Source of the DNA: Sulfurimonadaceae bacterium
Lineage (GTDB): Bacteria > Campylobacterota > Campylobacteria > Campylobacterales > Sulfurimonadaceae
DNA length: 15,021 bases
Reading direction: 5' to 3'
NCBI GenBank assembly: GCA_030610325.1
Contig: JAUWRZ010000012.1
Coordinates: 1 to 15,021, forward strand
Numbering within the stretch: the stretch's first letter is position 1; the number at the start of each line of letters is the position of its first letter. The notes below the pieces were generated by a model. The model searched no databases. It had not been told where the DNA came from and worked only from the letters and a program-made list of their open reading frames with translations. Position numbers and translations under genes: made by a program. Below are positions 14,857-15,021 of the stretch, piece after piece.

Positions 14857-15021
14857 ATGAGATCAAATCATATTTGGATAAATATCATGATATTTACAAT
14901 CATGACTTCTATTTTTAGCGGATGTGGAGGTAGCAGTAGTAGTGATGATACTTCTCTACCTGCTGAGAAGAGCATGCCGGTCCAAACAGAAGAGCAGAGT
15001 ACGAAGATACTGACCTATATC
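14857..15021 (+). CDS. Predicted lipoprotein, N-terminal part (cut by window end)
   Basis: A 55-codon open frame that runs off the window. It begins MRSNHIWINIMIFTIM, a short hydrophobic export signal, and has a lipobox-like IFSGC at residues 19-23, so Cys23 would be lipidated by Lgt/Lsp. A Gly/Ser/Asp-rich linker (GGSSSSDD) follows, the usual tether of an outer- or inner-membrane lipoprotein. AAAAGGA lies 5 nt before the ATG. The functional domain is outside the window, so no family can be given. Confidence 0.75.
   Translation, partial: MRSNHIWINIMIFTIMTSIFSGCGGSSSSDDTSLPAEKSMPVQTEEQSTKILTYI

Overview
The window looks like part of a chromosome of a Campylobacterota (epsilonproteobacterial) organism, probably a Sulfurimonas/Sulfurovum-type bacterium. 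The evidence is the gene order ffh-rpsP-khpA-rimM-trmD-rplS, the style of the TrmD and RimM sequences, and the accessory RimK-like, DUF2062 and DUF4139 genes. This assignment is inference from protein content; no rRNA or other marker is present. No tRNA, CRISPR array or insertion sequence was seen.

Region 1 (1-2700) is the conserved translation block: the 3' end of ffh (SRP), then rpsP, khpA, rimM, trmD and rplS, tightly packed with 1-11 nt overlaps or a 2 nt gap. A long, nearly perfect hairpin plus a second smaller one lies between ffh and rpsP. Region 2 (2891-5545) is a single-gene unit: an 884-residue membrane hybrid histidine kinase with a periplasmic SPOR-like domain, HisKA/HATPase, a degenerate receiver, a true receiver and an HPt-like tail without its histidine.

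Region 3 (5694-12568) is the most interesting part: a co-directional run, probably one operon behind a TATAAT box. It encodes an M20 metallopeptidase of glutamate-carboxypeptidase type, two RimK-like ATP-grasp proteins, a large cytoplasmic M14 carboxypeptidase whose specificity-pocket position appears to be Arg (predicted acidic C-terminal preference), a UspB-like small membrane protein and a small exported protein. Two ligase-type and two carboxypeptidase-type enzymes together suggest a cytoplasmic system that adds and removes amino acids, possibly glutamate, on a peptide or protein. Two of these genes (the first ATP-grasp and the M14 enzyme) are each interrupted by one in-frame TAG codon, with clear family sequence continuing in the same frame. 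TAG is the ordinary terminal stop of at least five other genes here, so nonsense mutation, sequence error or local readthrough must be distinguished.

Region 4 (12578-15021) holds a DUF4139 exported protein on the minus strand (convergent with region 3), a divergent DUF2062 membrane protein, a 300 bp gap and the start of a lipoprotein gene cut by the window edge.

A recurrent small-scale pattern is a hairpin whose loop contains the stop codon, seen at the ends of khpA, rplS and the histidine kinase.
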